Positions 22,301 through 31,552 of a stretch of 57,441 bases of DNA are shown here, in pieces; within the stretch, counting starts at the first letter, position 1; each line of letters begins with the position of its first letter. A program made the translations under genes and the position numbers. The DNA is taken from contig JAKSTL010000005.1 of NCBI GenBank assembly GCA_024402595.1, forward strand, positions 1-57,441. The letters run 5' to 3'. The DNA comes from Treponema sp. Lineage in GTDB: Bacteria; Spirochaetota; Spirochaetia; Treponematales; Treponemataceae. Under the pieces are notes generated by a model, which saw only the letters and a list, made by a program, of their open reading frames with translations, did no database searches and was not told the DNA's origin.

Positions 22301-25300
22301 TTAGAAAGCGAATTCCAATCCAACAGCGGGTTTAAATTCCAATTGTTTTGTGTCTTTACCAAATGAAAGAAGCGGAACATAGAAGAAGAACTCATTTTTG
22401 GTGGAAGAGTTGGCCGTGGAACCAATGTTCAATCCAGAAGACAGTGTAATTTTTAGAGAAAACACTCCCGAATACAAGGCTGTTCCAGTTTTTATCTCAT
22501 CCATAAAGGAAGCCACCTTCAAAACCTTCCAGGAAGCATCTCTCAACTCCGATGAAAACATATAACCGCTTATAGAACACAAAGAAAGTTTTACATCATA
22601 CAAAAAGAATGCTGGAATCCATGAGCCTTTCTGTAATTCTTTTGCAAATAAAACAGTTTCTGTATTCACCTGAAAATCATATTGCGGAATTGCGTTGGCT
22701 GCTCCAAAGATTAGTGCATACCGCCCCGCAAAATTTCCCAAAGGATAAAGCCCACCAAAAGTTTCCACGAGAATTTTTGTAGGAAGGTTATAAGTCATGC
22801 CGGAAACACAATTTACAGGAACCAATTTTGGAATATACAAAGCAGAATTTAAAATCAAATCAAAACTGTTAGCATATTCTTCATATCCTTTAGATACCTT
22901 AGAATTATATACATAAGCCAAATTTGTTCCAACACTTAACCCAATTTTCTCGTAACGACCCGCTCCATACTTATGAATGTTTGACACAGTAATTCCCAAA
23001 GAATCCGTTGTATAAACATAATTGCTTCTGTCGGGATTAAATGCTGGTCCAAACAACCCGCCAATAGAATCTGCATTCATCATTTTTTCATCAGCAGCCA
23101 CAATAGACAGATTCGATCGACCATAATGACCAAAACCCGAAGCAAAACAAGTCAAATCGCTATATTTTCCAAAAGGAATAACCGAAGACAAATCAAGCTC
23201 CAGCTCCCCTTGCTTAAATAAATATTTATCAAACTCAGAAAAACCCTTTACCGCGTATTTAAACAACGAAGTATCCGTTCCACTTCCATAAGTTACCCCA
23301 ATCGCCACAGAATTAGTCTGAAATGAAAATCCCGCTTCCACCTGCAAAGTATCCGAACTCCAAGGATTAGCCGTAATGTAACTCAAACCGTAGGCAAATC
23401 CATAATCTCCCGTAGTTCGATTCCCTTCTCCATCATACAAAGGATTAAAACTTTTTGAAGACAAAGTAGTAACAGGCAGCAAAATGCCCCGCTTATAAAA
23501 ATCAAACTGATTATAATCTCTGGATGGTAACTCTGCCAAAGAAGGTGCGTCTGCAAAAGATTCCTTAAACGCTTCGGTATTCTGATTTTCACCAAAACAA
23601 ACTTTCTTTCCTTCAAAGAGTTCTCCATCTTCTTTTCTAAAAGCACCTTTCAACAAGCGATTTTGTCTATAAAACTGCCCCACATAAGTAATGTCCTTAC
23701 CCAACAAAACAGGCTCATGCACACCACCAGACAAATCTTCTTTACCCAGCGCAAACACATCATCTTCAATAAAATAGGCTCCCCATCTTGGCATAGAACC
23801 CGGTTTAGCCCAAGAAAACATCAATTCCCCAGCTTCACAGTTATAAGACAACCCGCGAATCACCATTCTTTCTTCCGGCGCCTTTACTTCCCATAATATA
23901 TTCCCATCCAAATCTTCCGCACAAAGCGAATAGTCCAAACCAGACCTTTTTATAAAAGCAAAAACCCCTTCTCCGCAATCCACATAATTCCACGGCGAAT
24001 CATTCTTATAAAAATCAACCGAAGCTCCTTTTTCAAGCCCCAATACCGCTCCGTCTGCTCCCAAAACCATTTTCTGAACAACAGTTGTATACACCTGATT
24101 CCCATACTTGGTTCCCACAAGGTAATAATCCCCCGCCTTCTGAACCAACGAAACATCATTCAAACCAGTTTCGTCAAGATAAAACCATTTTCCATTTTGC
24201 ATATTGTAAACAGCAGACTTTATTTTTGTAGTAGCCGAATCTTCCGTGTAATAGGTTACTGCCAGATATTTTCCATCAGCCGAAAGCCGCGCCGTCGAAA
24301 TGTAGTTCAAAACAAAAAGTTTTTCAGGCGTTACCGTTCCATTTTTCAAAAAGAAGACAGTTCTGCAAGAAGAATCCACATAAGCCATTCCTTGCTCGCT
24401 TACCGAAAGTGATGCATAACGAGCCCCTTTATTGTTCCAAGATGAATAATCCCTTTTTTCTTCGCCAACATAAGAATCACTATTCTTATCATTATTATTT
24501 TCTGTGCTTTTGTACAAATCCTCAAAAAAATCCTCTACCAGTCCCGCTTTCACAGGATTTTCAGGAATTGCAGGAACTTCATAAGCTTCATAAAACTCCA
24601 TCCATGCATCCTTCGGCAATTTACCATAGATTTTTTTAAACGCCCCAGCAAAAGTTACATTCTTAAAGTTCACACAGCGATACCAAAGTTCTGCATATTT
24701 TTCCATACCATAGGTTTTCTGCATGTAATCAAAAAAAGCCCCGTTAAAGTAGTAAAATGAACCACCAGGGTAAACATCAGAACCACCTTGAACATCTTTA
24801 AACTTTGGAAATTGATTTTCTATCTTTGCCTGACGAACCATCTGTTTTGCATATTCATCATTCAAACGCCCTTCCCCAAAAGAACTTTCCGAAGTTACCG
24901 TAGCACTTTCCGAAAAACCACTTGTAATAGAAAAATATGGAAGATAAATTGGATCTCCAAAAAGTGCCCCAATTGATTTCCACAAAGGGCTTTTCATATT
25001 GTAAGTATAAGCGTGAGTTAATTCATGACGGAATGTTTGAAGCAAAGTTTCTGAAAATACAGCTAAATCTTCAATAAGCGGTGCATCATAAATAACAATG
25101 TGATTATAAGGATAATCGGTCCAATAAGCGTTAAACTCTTCCACAGCTGGAGTAATTACAACAGGGATTCTGCAAGGAATTGGTCTTCCATACAAATCTG
25201 CAATCTCCTGATAAACTCCATCGGCTTTTTCGTACAAAATCTGAGCCGACCGTTCCGCCCCTTCTGGATAAATAATATCAAACCAACTTGTACTTACCAC

Positions 25301-25417
25301 CTGAAGATTTTTTTCTCCAGATAAAGCTCCAGAATAAGAAAAAAGTTCTACGCAAAGAGAAAAAAGAATTGCAAACAGAAAAATATTTCTTTTCATAACC
25401 ATATTCCATCCAATCAT
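22301..25417 (-). CDS. Exported zinc metallopeptidase with propeller-like middle and barrel-like tail
   Basis: 1038 aa as drawn; ATG codons at 25402 and 25396 are equally possible, since all precede the same signal sequence (MKRNIFLFAILFSLCVELFSYS). Residues about 35-270 form a gluzincin-like peptidase: RHELTHAYTYN supplies His131, Glu132 and His135, and Glu170 (GFSESATV) fits the third ligand. The middle (about 330-640) has repeated short strands like a beta propeller. The last about 350 residues are amphipathic strands ending in VGLEFAF, as in outer-membrane barrels. A cell-surface protease fused to its own anchor is the simplest reading; substrate unknown. Confidence 0.8.
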   Translation of the reverse strand: MIGWNMVMKRNIFLFAILFSLCVELFSYSGALSGEKNLQVVSTSWFDIIYPEGAERSAQILYEKADGVYQEIADLYGRPIPCRIPVVITPAVEEFNAYWTDYPYNHIVIYDAPLIEDLAVFSETLLQTFRHELTHAYTYNMKSPLWKSIGALFGDPIYLPYFSITSGFSESATVTSESSFGEGRLNDEYAKQMVRQAKIENQFPKFKDVQGGSDVYPGGSFYYFNGAFFDYMQKTYGMEKYAELWYRCVNFKNVTFAGAFKKIYGKLPKDAWMEFYEAYEVPAIPENPVKAGLVEDFFEDLYKSTENNNDKNSDSYVGEEKRDYSSWNNKGARYASLSVSEQGMAYVDSSCRTVFFLKNGTVTPEKLFVLNYISTARLSADGKYLAVTYYTEDSATTKIKSAVYNMQNGKWFYLDETGLNDVSLVQKAGDYYLVGTKYGNQVYTTVVQKMVLGADGAVLGLEKGASVDFYKNDSPWNYVDCGEGVFAFIKRSGLDYSLCAEDLDGNILWEVKAPEERMVIRGLSYNCEAGELMFSWAKPGSMPRWGAYFIEDDVFALGKEDLSGGVHEPVLLGKDITYVGQFYRQNRLLKGAFRKEDGELFEGKKVCFGENQNTEAFKESFADAPSLAELPSRDYNQFDFYKRGILLPVTTLSSKSFNPLYDGEGNRTTGDYGFAYGLSYITANPWSSDTLQVEAGFSFQTNSVAIGVTYGSGTDTSLFKYAVKGFSEFDKYLFKQGELELDLSSVIPFGKYSDLTCFASGFGHYGRSNLSIVAADEKMMNADSIGGLFGPAFNPDRSNYVYTTDSLGITVSNIHKYGAGRYEKIGLSVGTNLAYVYNSKVSKGYEEYANSFDLILNSALYIPKLVPVNCVSGMTYNLPTKILVETFGGLYPLGNFAGRYALIFGAANAIPQYDFQVNTETVLFAKELQKGSWIPAFFLYDVKLSLCSISGYMFSSELRDASWKVLKVASFMDEIKTGTALYSGVFSLKITLSSGLNIGSTANSSTKNEFFFYVPLLSFGKDTKQLEFKPAVGLEFAF

Positions 25418-25432
25418 GATTAAAGTGTAAAA

Positions 25433-25461
25433 ATCATAACGAATAAAACAGCGTTACACAA
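25433..25461 (-). promoter_or_regulatory. Promoter of the metallopeptidase gene
   Basis: Minus strand TTGTGT (25461-25456), 17-nt spacer, TATGAT (25438-25433), about 16 nt before the first possible start codon. Confidence 0.5.
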
Positions 25462-25497
25462 CAAGAAAATAATTGTTAGTTATAATTTACAAAAAAG

Positions 25498-27132
25498 TTA
25501 AAAGCAAACCCTAGCCAAAAGATGAACTAAAGTCGAGTTCCAATAAATTGCAATTTCATTGGTACTATAACTTCCCCTATGATCGGCAAAACATTTTAAT
25601 GGAGGCTGACCTTGAAGCATTCTTTTTGCAGTTTCATCCAACAAATCTTCGCAAGGACCACCAGAAAGCATACCAGGCATTGTTTTATTTATTGCACCCG
25701 AAGGTCTGTGATGAGGATTTTTTACAAAATTAGAACCTTCGCCCGTAACATAACATACATCCATTGGATTACAACCCAAAACATAATCCAACTGATTTTT
25801 TGCCCCGGAAAAATATTTTTCTTCCCCCGTAACATCATAGGCCAATAAAAGAATGTGGGCCAAATCACAGGCGTGTCCGTTACTTCCCCAAAAAACCTTA
25901 GTTAAAGCAGTTTTAAAAGCAGCCTTCTGAATAACTTCCATTATAGTATCTGCTGTCTGAACAACACTTTCTTTCAATTCTTTTATAAGATTTGTACTCA
26001 AAGCATTTCCCTGTTTCAAAAGGATTTCTGTACCATAACCAGCAACAGAACCCCATCCAAAACTTTCAGACCAGGTTCTCATCCAAGGTTTTGCAGGATC
26101 GACAGGAATTGACAGACTCTGTTTTTTATGCCCCACAGCCTTTTCCACATAAGAATAATCTTTTGTTGCCGCAAACAAAGCAGAAGCCGCAAAATAACAT
26201 TCATCCATAACATTCCAGTCGCCGTAGCCACCAGTTGTAATTTCCGGAGGATTTTTGTACCAGATTACATCATTGTTTTCTATAAAGGAATAAGCTTTTT
26301 TGGCCGCTTCCAATAATTTTTTCGAAAAATCAGGATCAGAATCGGTAAAAACAACGGATGCATAAGCCAAACAACCTGCAAAATCAGCTGTAGCCGCAGT
26401 AGAAACAGGAGAAAGCACCAATACATCCTTTTCGTCTTCCGGTAAAATAAAAGGGCAAAAATGATAACAGGAAATTTTGTGGTAAACAGCACCATCTTCC
26501 CGCTGCATTTGAAGCATCCATTCAAGCTCAAAACGAACTTCTTTTAAAATATCAAATCTATTCCACTTACCTTTGGTGTTTTCATAAGCAAGAAGCAAAT
26601 CCATTGCCGCCTTAGACCCAGCCACTACATAGCGACCATAGTCACCAGCATCATGCCATCCACCCTGAACATTCTTTGTCTTTTTCTCACCAGATTCAGG
26701 ATCATAGATTTCTGCAATTCCCGTATGACAAGCCTTATGACTCCACTCTCCCCCATTTATTTCTTCACCACAACGAGAAAGATAAAAATAATTCAATGTA
26801 GAAAAATAAATGTCATCAAAAACCCTATCACCAATTTTAAAGGCATAACTTTCTGCGCTTTCATCATGATTTTCGATTTTGATTTTATAAACATCCTCAT
26901 TGGAATCTACTTGGTCGGGCTCATATTCAGAAAAATCAGCAGTATAAACAGGCTCATTGTAAAGACGATCCACTTCCTTTTGAAGCACTAGCTTTCCTGT
27001 AAAAACAACACTTTCGTTTTTCAAAAGAGAAAAAGATTCTTCCGATTCTGCAGAACCAGTTAAACCTGTTGCATAAGCAATTTTCAAACCTTTAGTTCCA
27101 TATCCAATCTGATTGACAAAAATCTTAATCAT
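25498..27132 (-). CDS. Glycoside hydrolase family 9 cellulase
   Basis: 544 aa. An N-terminal CelD-type Ig domain (about 1-95; MIKIFVNQIGYGTKG is its typical start) precedes the (alpha/alpha)6 GH9 barrel. GGWHDAGDYGRYV supplies the two Asp (161, 164) that activate water, NPHHRPSG the substrate His, and STNEIAIYWNS the acid Glu (about 526). GH9 enzymes cut beta-1,4-glucans. There is no signal peptide, so it likely works in the cytoplasm on imported cello-oligosaccharides, as some Ig-GH9 glucosidases do. GGGAG precedes the ATG. It is monocistronic, with an inverted repeat (27307-27348) upstream. Confidence 0.93.
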   Translation of the reverse strand: MIKIFVNQIGYGTKGLKIAYATGLTGSAESEESFSLLKNESVVFTGKLVLQKEVDRLYNEPVYTADFSEYEPDQVDSNEDVYKIKIENHDESAESYAFKIGDRVFDDIYFSTLNYFYLSRCGEEINGGEWSHKACHTGIAEIYDPESGEKKTKNVQGGWHDAGDYGRYVVAGSKAAMDLLLAYENTKGKWNRFDILKEVRFELEWMLQMQREDGAVYHKISCYHFCPFILPEDEKDVLVLSPVSTAATADFAGCLAYASVVFTDSDPDFSKKLLEAAKKAYSFIENNDVIWYKNPPEITTGGYGDWNVMDECYFAASALFAATKDYSYVEKAVGHKKQSLSIPVDPAKPWMRTWSESFGWGSVAGYGTEILLKQGNALSTNLIKELKESVVQTADTIMEVIQKAAFKTALTKVFWGSNGHACDLAHILLLAYDVTGEEKYFSGAKNQLDYVLGCNPMDVCYVTGEGSNFVKNPHHRPSGAINKTMPGMLSGGPCEDLLDETAKRMLQGQPPLKCFADHRGSYSTNEIAIYWNSTLVHLLARVCF

Positions 27133-27306
27133 TTAAAGCTCCCATAAAAATCATTGTGGAAAATCAATTAGTGTACTGTTTTTTGCTACATCGGTTAGAA
27201 ACATAAAAATTGCATTGGGAAAAACTGCAAACAGTTCATTCAGTAGTTTAGTAGATTTCTGCAGATTTTATCCCACTCGTTTCTACACATTTTAATTGAC
27301 AATAAT

Positions 27307-27348
27307 AGTATATTTATAATCATCCAAAAAAAGTTGTATAAATATACT
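27307..27348. repeat. Perfect inverted repeat upstream of the GH9 gene
   Basis: AGTATATTTATA (27307-27318) and TATAAATATACT (27337-27348), 18 nt apart. It lies in a 283-bp gap (27133-27415) that otherwise holds only AT-rich sequence. It could be an operator for the GH9 gene or a terminator for the lipoprotein gene to its right. Confidence 0.45.
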
Positions 27349-27415
27349 TTTCAATTGTGATTTCTTTGAGATTTTTCTTTTATCAGTGATTTTTAGTGAT
27401 TCTTATTGAACAGGC

Positions 27416-28051
27416 TTATTTAATTGTCAATAAAGAAGTTAAAGGAATCATAGTCATAGAAGTTTTTCCCGCTGTATCCTGTAGATTAATTTCCACCAAA
27501 GCTTCCTTGATTTCCTTTCCCGCATCATCACCATAAAAGGCACTGATAGTTTCTATATATTCTGCTTCCGTCATTTCCTCTTCATTGAAAACAGGAGCCA
27601 AAAGCATATCAAGGAAAGTTACAATTTCTTCATCCGAAGAATCATAAAACTTCATAAGATTTTTTGCTGTAAAATTAAGCTTAAGTTTTAAGTTTGACGC
27701 AGTTCCTTCTGTAGAAACAATTCCCGAAGTAAACAATGTGGAACTTCTTTTCAAGTCAACCATAGAAATAGTAATATCCGTTCCAGTTTTGGTTACTGCT
27801 TCTACATCTGCAAAACCATTTTTTTCCAGTTCATAGGCAATTTCCTCTGTATCAAAGGCAATTTCTCCATCTTCAACGCCACTGGCAGAACAAATCAATT
27901 TCTTAAAAGCAACTCCCGCCGCACCAGAAAAATAACAGGAAACTGAACCATCTTTGTTTAATTTCAAATTAATTTCTGCTGTACAGGAAGTACAAACAAA
28001 ACTAAAGGCCAGCAAAAGCTCAAAAAGAATTATCGAAATATTTTTTTTCAT
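27416..28051 (-). CDS. Lipoprotein of unknown function
   Basis: 211 aa with a lipoprotein signal (SFVCTSC, Cys about 23), followed by EINLKLNKDGSVSCYFSG, a strand-turn pattern seen in LppM-like lipoproteins, and alternating strands through the middle (ITISMVDLKRSSTLF, LKLKLNFTAKNLMKFYD). The C-terminal part has an acidic helical stretch (FNEEEMTEAEYIETIS). I cannot assign a role. It follows the NlpC/P60 gene in the same direction with a 120-bp gap, so they may share a transcript. Confidence 0.7.
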   Translation of the reverse strand: MKKNISIILFELLLAFSFVCTSCTAEINLKLNKDGSVSCYFSGAAGVAFKKLICSASGVEDGEIAFDTEEIAYELEKNGFADVEAVTKTGTDITISMVDLKRSSTLFTSGIVSTEGTASNLKLKLNFTAKNLMKFYDSSDEEIVTFLDMLLAPVFNEEEMTEAEYIETISAFYGDDAGKEIKEALVEINLQDTAGKTSMTMIPLTSLLTIK

Positions 28052-28171
28052 TTAAAACTCCACATAAAACGCAATGTTTTTTTTGATAGAAAAACCTCTT
28101 CTATCCAGTCCTTCTATTCATTCCATCTATCAAATCTATCTATCAGTCTTATCCGTCCGCAAGAATCGAAC

Positions 28172-29527
28172 TTATTCGTTGACCTTAGATTTTTTAAATA
28201 CAGAAAGAGGAAAAGAAATCTTAACACCCGTATGCATTCGTAATCCAGCAGATAAAGATTCCATAAAGTTCAAAGTTCCGCCATCCAGATTATTGTAAAT
28301 AGAATAAGAAACATCTTGAACTCCCTGAAACTTTAATCCCATTCCCAAATCTACACTAGGTGTAATAAAAGAAACGCCCACAAGACCTGGAATAACCGAT
28401 GCTTTAATTTTTTTATCAGTATCCATCAAGATTGAATCATTAAAAGTTACCACAGGACCGGCATAAGTTTTTATAAAGTCTCCCAGATTTATACTTAAAA
28501 CCAATGGCATCTGAAGATTTTTCAAACCATAATCCCAACTAAAACCTAATCCAAAGCCAGGAGCCAATTCCCATCCTTCATAGCGCACATTAAAAATTGT
28601 ATCTAATCCTCTGAACTGTAAAACAAACTGATGCGGAGAAAGTAACGACCAGTCTAAATAAAGTGAATAATCAAAAACAACCTGATCGGAAACAGTTTTC
28701 TTTACACCAGGCTTTGTAACTGCAACCTGAGGTTTTGTTACCTTTACAGCAGACTCCTTTTTCTTTTTAGTTTTTTCAGCATTTTCTTCTTCCTGCTGAT
28801 CATCCTTTGAAACTTCCGCTGCTACATCTTTTTTTGCAACCTTCGATTTTTTATTTACCTTATCTTCAACCGCAGAAACATTTTTTGCAGATGCCGTTGC
28901 AGAAATATCTTCGTCTTCATCAGAAACCTGAACTTTTTCTTTAGTTTTAAACAACTTTATTTTCTTAGGTTCTTCAATATTTTCTTCATCATCCGCTGGT
29001 AGTATTAAATCATCCATTTTTCCAGAAGGAAGAAACTGACCTGTAGAAACATATTTGCTCTTCCAAAAATCGCTGTTTATAGAAGCAACCTTTACAAAAC
29101 CATCTTCACCAAATGCAGAAATAAACTGACCGCCTCCAATATAAAAACCAACATGATTTATAGCACCGCCAGAGATTGTCCTAAAGAAAACCAAATCTCC
29201 AACTTCCCTCTTTTCATCACTTACAATACGAACATCATTGTAAATTGCTTTAGCGGTTTTTGGCACTCTTACATTTGCCGCATCCATAGCAACAAAATGT
29301 ACAAAACCTGAACAATCAAAAGAATCTGGCCCAGAAGCACCATATTCATAAGGCTTTCCCAAAAGGGTTTTACATAAAATTACAACCTTTTCCCGAGCAA
29401 ACTGAGCTTCTCCCGCAGACATTTCTTCACAAAAAAGTCCTTCGCCAAAACACAATAAAAGAACTGCCCCCAGCATGCCTTTCTTAATAAAATTACCAAA
29501 ATGATTACAACGATTTTTCTTTTTCAT
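28172..29527 (-). CDS. NlpC/P60 peptidoglycan hydrolase with charged linker and barrel-like C-terminus
   Basis: 451 aa with a signal peptide. The NlpC/P60 domain (about 40-170) has the catalytic Cys72 (FDCSGFVHF) and His125 (INHVGFYIGGG). The third polar residue, usually His in a FIHA-like motif, is Ser137 here (QFISAFG). Residues about 180-275 are a Lys/Glu-rich linker. The remaining about 170 residues are alternating amphipathic strands (FVLQFRGLDTIFNVRYEGW, GFGLGFSWDYGL, DLGMGLKFQG), suggesting an outer-membrane or periplasmic beta domain. It would cut peptide cross-links during growth. The promoter is back-to-back with that of the acyl-CoA synthetase. Confidence 0.85.
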   Translation of the reverse strand: MKKKNRCNHFGNFIKKGMLGAVLLLCFGEGLFCEEMSAGEAQFAREKVVILCKTLLGKPYEYGASGPDSFDCSGFVHFVAMDAANVRVPKTAKAIYNDVRIVSDEKREVGDLVFFRTISGGAINHVGFYIGGGQFISAFGEDGFVKVASINSDFWKSKYVSTGQFLPSGKMDDLILPADDEENIEEPKKIKLFKTKEKVQVSDEDEDISATASAKNVSAVEDKVNKKSKVAKKDVAAEVSKDDQQEEENAEKTKKKKESAVKVTKPQVAVTKPGVKKTVSDQVVFDYSLYLDWSLLSPHQFVLQFRGLDTIFNVRYEGWELAPGFGLGFSWDYGLKNLQMPLVLSINLGDFIKTYAGPVVTFNDSILMDTDKKIKASVIPGLVGVSFITPSVDLGMGLKFQGVQDVSYSIYNNLDGGTLNFMESLSAGLRMHTGVKISFPLSVFKKSKVNE

Positions 29528-29536
29528 ACAAGCCCC

Positions 29537-29565
29537 ATTATATTCTATTTCATTTTCCTTGACAA
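29537..29565 (-). promoter_or_regulatory. Promoter of the NlpC/P60 gene
   Basis: Minus strand TTGTCA (29565-29560), 17-nt spacer, TATAAT (29542-29537). Its -35 overlaps the -35 of the opposite promoter by five bases. Confidence 0.65.
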
Positions 29566-29588
29566 ATCGTTAGTATATAATATACTAA
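29559..29588 (+). promoter_or_regulatory. Promoter of the acyl-CoA synthetase gene with palindromic operator
   Basis: TTGACA (29559-29564), 16-nt spacer, TATACT (29581-29586). The 19-bp perfect palindrome TTAGTATATAATATACTAA (29570-29588) covers the spacer and the -10, a natural repressor site. The leader to 29675 is about 80 nt. Confidence 0.6.
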
Positions 29589-29674
29589 AAATATGACATT
29601 TTCTTAATTTTTGTCATTTTAAGAATCTGTTCCCATTTTTTAATAATCCCACATTACAACCATAGGAGTTTTTT

Positions 29675-31456
29675 ATGGCAAAACTAAAACAGAATATTGC
29701 CTGGACTTTTCTTGATGATTACAGAGGAAAGGTTTTTACCGGTGAATGGCCAACTTTTCCTGAACTTTTAACAATTCAAGCAGAACGATTTGCTAACAAT
29801 CCTTGTTTTACAGATTTCGACGGACCAAACGGCAGCAAACGAACACTTACTTATAAAGAAGTAAATGAAAAAGTAACAATTCTTGCAAAATGGCTTATTG
29901 CCAATGGACTTAAAAAAGGTGACCATGTTGCTGTAGCTGGTAAAAACGGTCCTGAATGGGCTATTGCTTATCTTGCTACTTTAGTTGCCAGTGGTATTGT
30001 AATTCCTATTGCAGATTCTCTCCACGACCCAGAAACAGGTAACATCATTAAAGCTTCTACTCCAAAGTTTGCTTTTGTTGATGATGGAAAAATCCCTTAT
30101 ATAAAAGAAAACTTCCCAGATTTGGCTGTTTATTCTTTGAACCCAACTGAACCAGAAAAGTTTGTTTTGAATCTTTCTACAGACGCAGATGTTCAGATGA
30201 ATGAACCAGCAAAAGAAAATGATTTAGCTCTTATTCTATTTACTTCTGGAACAACTGGTATTCCAAAGGGTGTTATGCTTTCTCACAAAAATATCATTTG
30301 TGACGGATACATTGCACAGACAAATCTTATTATTACAGAAAAAGATACTTTCTATGCTCTTCTTCCAATGCATCATGCTTATACAATGCAGGCCGCTTTT
30401 ATCTGTCCATTTGAAGTTGGTGCAGAAATTGTATTTGGAAAGAGTCTTGCTGTTTCTCGCCTTATGAAAGAATTAAAAGAAGGACACATTACTGTTATGC
30501 TTGGTGTTCCACTTCTTTACAATAAACTTTTGTCGGGAATCAACAAGGGAATTGCTTCAAAAGGTCCTGTTGTTTCTGGACTTCTCGCTTTCCTTCGTGG
30601 ACTTAGCTTCCTTGTTAAAAAAGTTACAGGAAAGAACATTGGTAAATCACTTTTCAAGGCAGTTCTTGAACAGGCAAATATTTATACTCTCCGTGTAGCT
30701 ATTTGTGGTGGCGGACCTTTGGCAAAGAGCGTTTTCAAACAGTATCAGGCAATGGGTATTGATTTTATTCAGGGATATGGATTAACAGAAACTTCACCTA
30801 TCATCACATTAAATCCTGTTGAACACTTTAAAATTGAATCTGTAGGACGAGATTTTTCTCCTTATGAAGAAATCAAAATTGTTCCAAAAGAAGATATGGG
30901 AACTGCAAAAGATGGTTCTCCAATTGGTGAAATCTGTGTAAAAGGTCCAATGGTTATGCAGGGCTATTACAATATGCCAGAAGAAACTGCAGAAATGTTC
31001 ACAGAAGACGGATTCCTTAAAACTGGTGACCTTGGTTGGATGGATAAAGAACATTATGTTATGCTCTGTGGTCGTGCAAAGAACCTTATTGTTACAAGTG
31101 GCGGAAAGAATGTTTATCCAGAAGAATTGGAAGATGCATTCCAGCTTTACTATGATGTTCAGCAGGTAACTGTTCGCAGCTATTATAAAGAAGGTGATAC
31201 AACCTCCGAAGAAATTGAAGCTTTAATTTATATTGCAGAAGATGTTTATAAACGCCTTGGTTGTGAACGAAATGCAGATTTCTTACAGAAAGAAGTTTAT
31301 GATGAAATCAAGAAGATTGTTTCAAAAGTAAACAAAAATCTTCAATCTTACGAACAGATTTCAAGAGTTACAATTTTGAAAGAACCTTTGGAAATGACTC
31401 CAACTCAGAAAGTAAAGAGAAACTTCACTCCAATCGTTTACGATGTAATCAAATAA
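29675..31456 (+). CDS. Long-chain fatty acid-CoA ligase (AMP-forming)
   Basis: 593 aa. Adenylate-forming enzyme with all core motifs: LFTSGTTGIPKGVMLSH (about 189-204), GYGLTETSPI, KTGDLGWMD, GRAKNLIVTSGGKNVYPEE, and the catalytic Lys near the C-terminus (TPTQKVKRNF). It activates fatty acids to acyl-CoA through an acyl-AMP. There is no signal peptide and it is probably membrane-associated. AGGAG precedes the ATG. A strong terminator follows at 31476-31520. Treponemes often scavenge fatty acids, and this fits phospholipid synthesis from host or rumen lipids. Chain-length preference cannot be read from sequence. Confidence 0.92.
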   Translation: MAKLKQNIAWTFLDDYRGKVFTGEWPTFPELLTIQAERFANNPCFTDFDGPNGSKRTLTYKEVNEKVTILAKWLIANGLKKGDHVAVAGKNGPEWAIAYLATLVASGIVIPIADSLHDPETGNIIKASTPKFAFVDDGKIPYIKENFPDLAVYSLNPTEPEKFVLNLSTDADVQMNEPAKENDLALILFTSGTTGIPKGVMLSHKNIICDGYIAQTNLIITEKDTFYALLPMHHAYTMQAAFICPFEVGAEIVFGKSLAVSRLMKELKEGHITVMLGVPLLYNKLLSGINKGIASKGPVVSGLLAFLRGLSFLVKKVTGKNIGKSLFKAVLEQANIYTLRVAICGGGPLAKSVFKQYQAMGIDFIQGYGLTETSPIITLNPVEHFKIESVGRDFSPYEEIKIVPKEDMGTAKDGSPIGEICVKGPMVMQGYYNMPEETAEMFTEDGFLKTGDLGWMDKEHYVMLCGRAKNLIVTSGGKNVYPEELEDAFQLYYDVQQVTVRSYYKEGDTTSEEIEALIYIAEDVYKRLGCERNADFLQKEVYDEIKKIVSKVNKNLQSYEQISRVTILKEPLEMTPTQKVKRNFTPIVYDVIK

Positions 31457-31475
31457 TCTGAACTTAGAGTTAAAT

Positions 31476-31520
31476 AAAAAGGGCTGCCCTAGAATAAACT
31501 TCTTGGACAGCCCTTTTTTT
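31476..31520. terminator. Bidirectional intrinsic terminator
   Basis: AAAAAGGGCTG (31476-31486) pairs with CAGCCCTTTTT (31508-31518), and the plus-strand T-run continues to 31520. It has T-runs on both strands and serves the acyl-CoA synthetase and the convergent CBM48 gene. The right half (CTTCTTGGACAGCCC) resembles the terminus of the MITE-like element at 7538-7655. Confidence 0.88.
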
Positions 31521-31552
31521 GTTGCTTAGTAAGAAAAATGATTTTCTATTTC

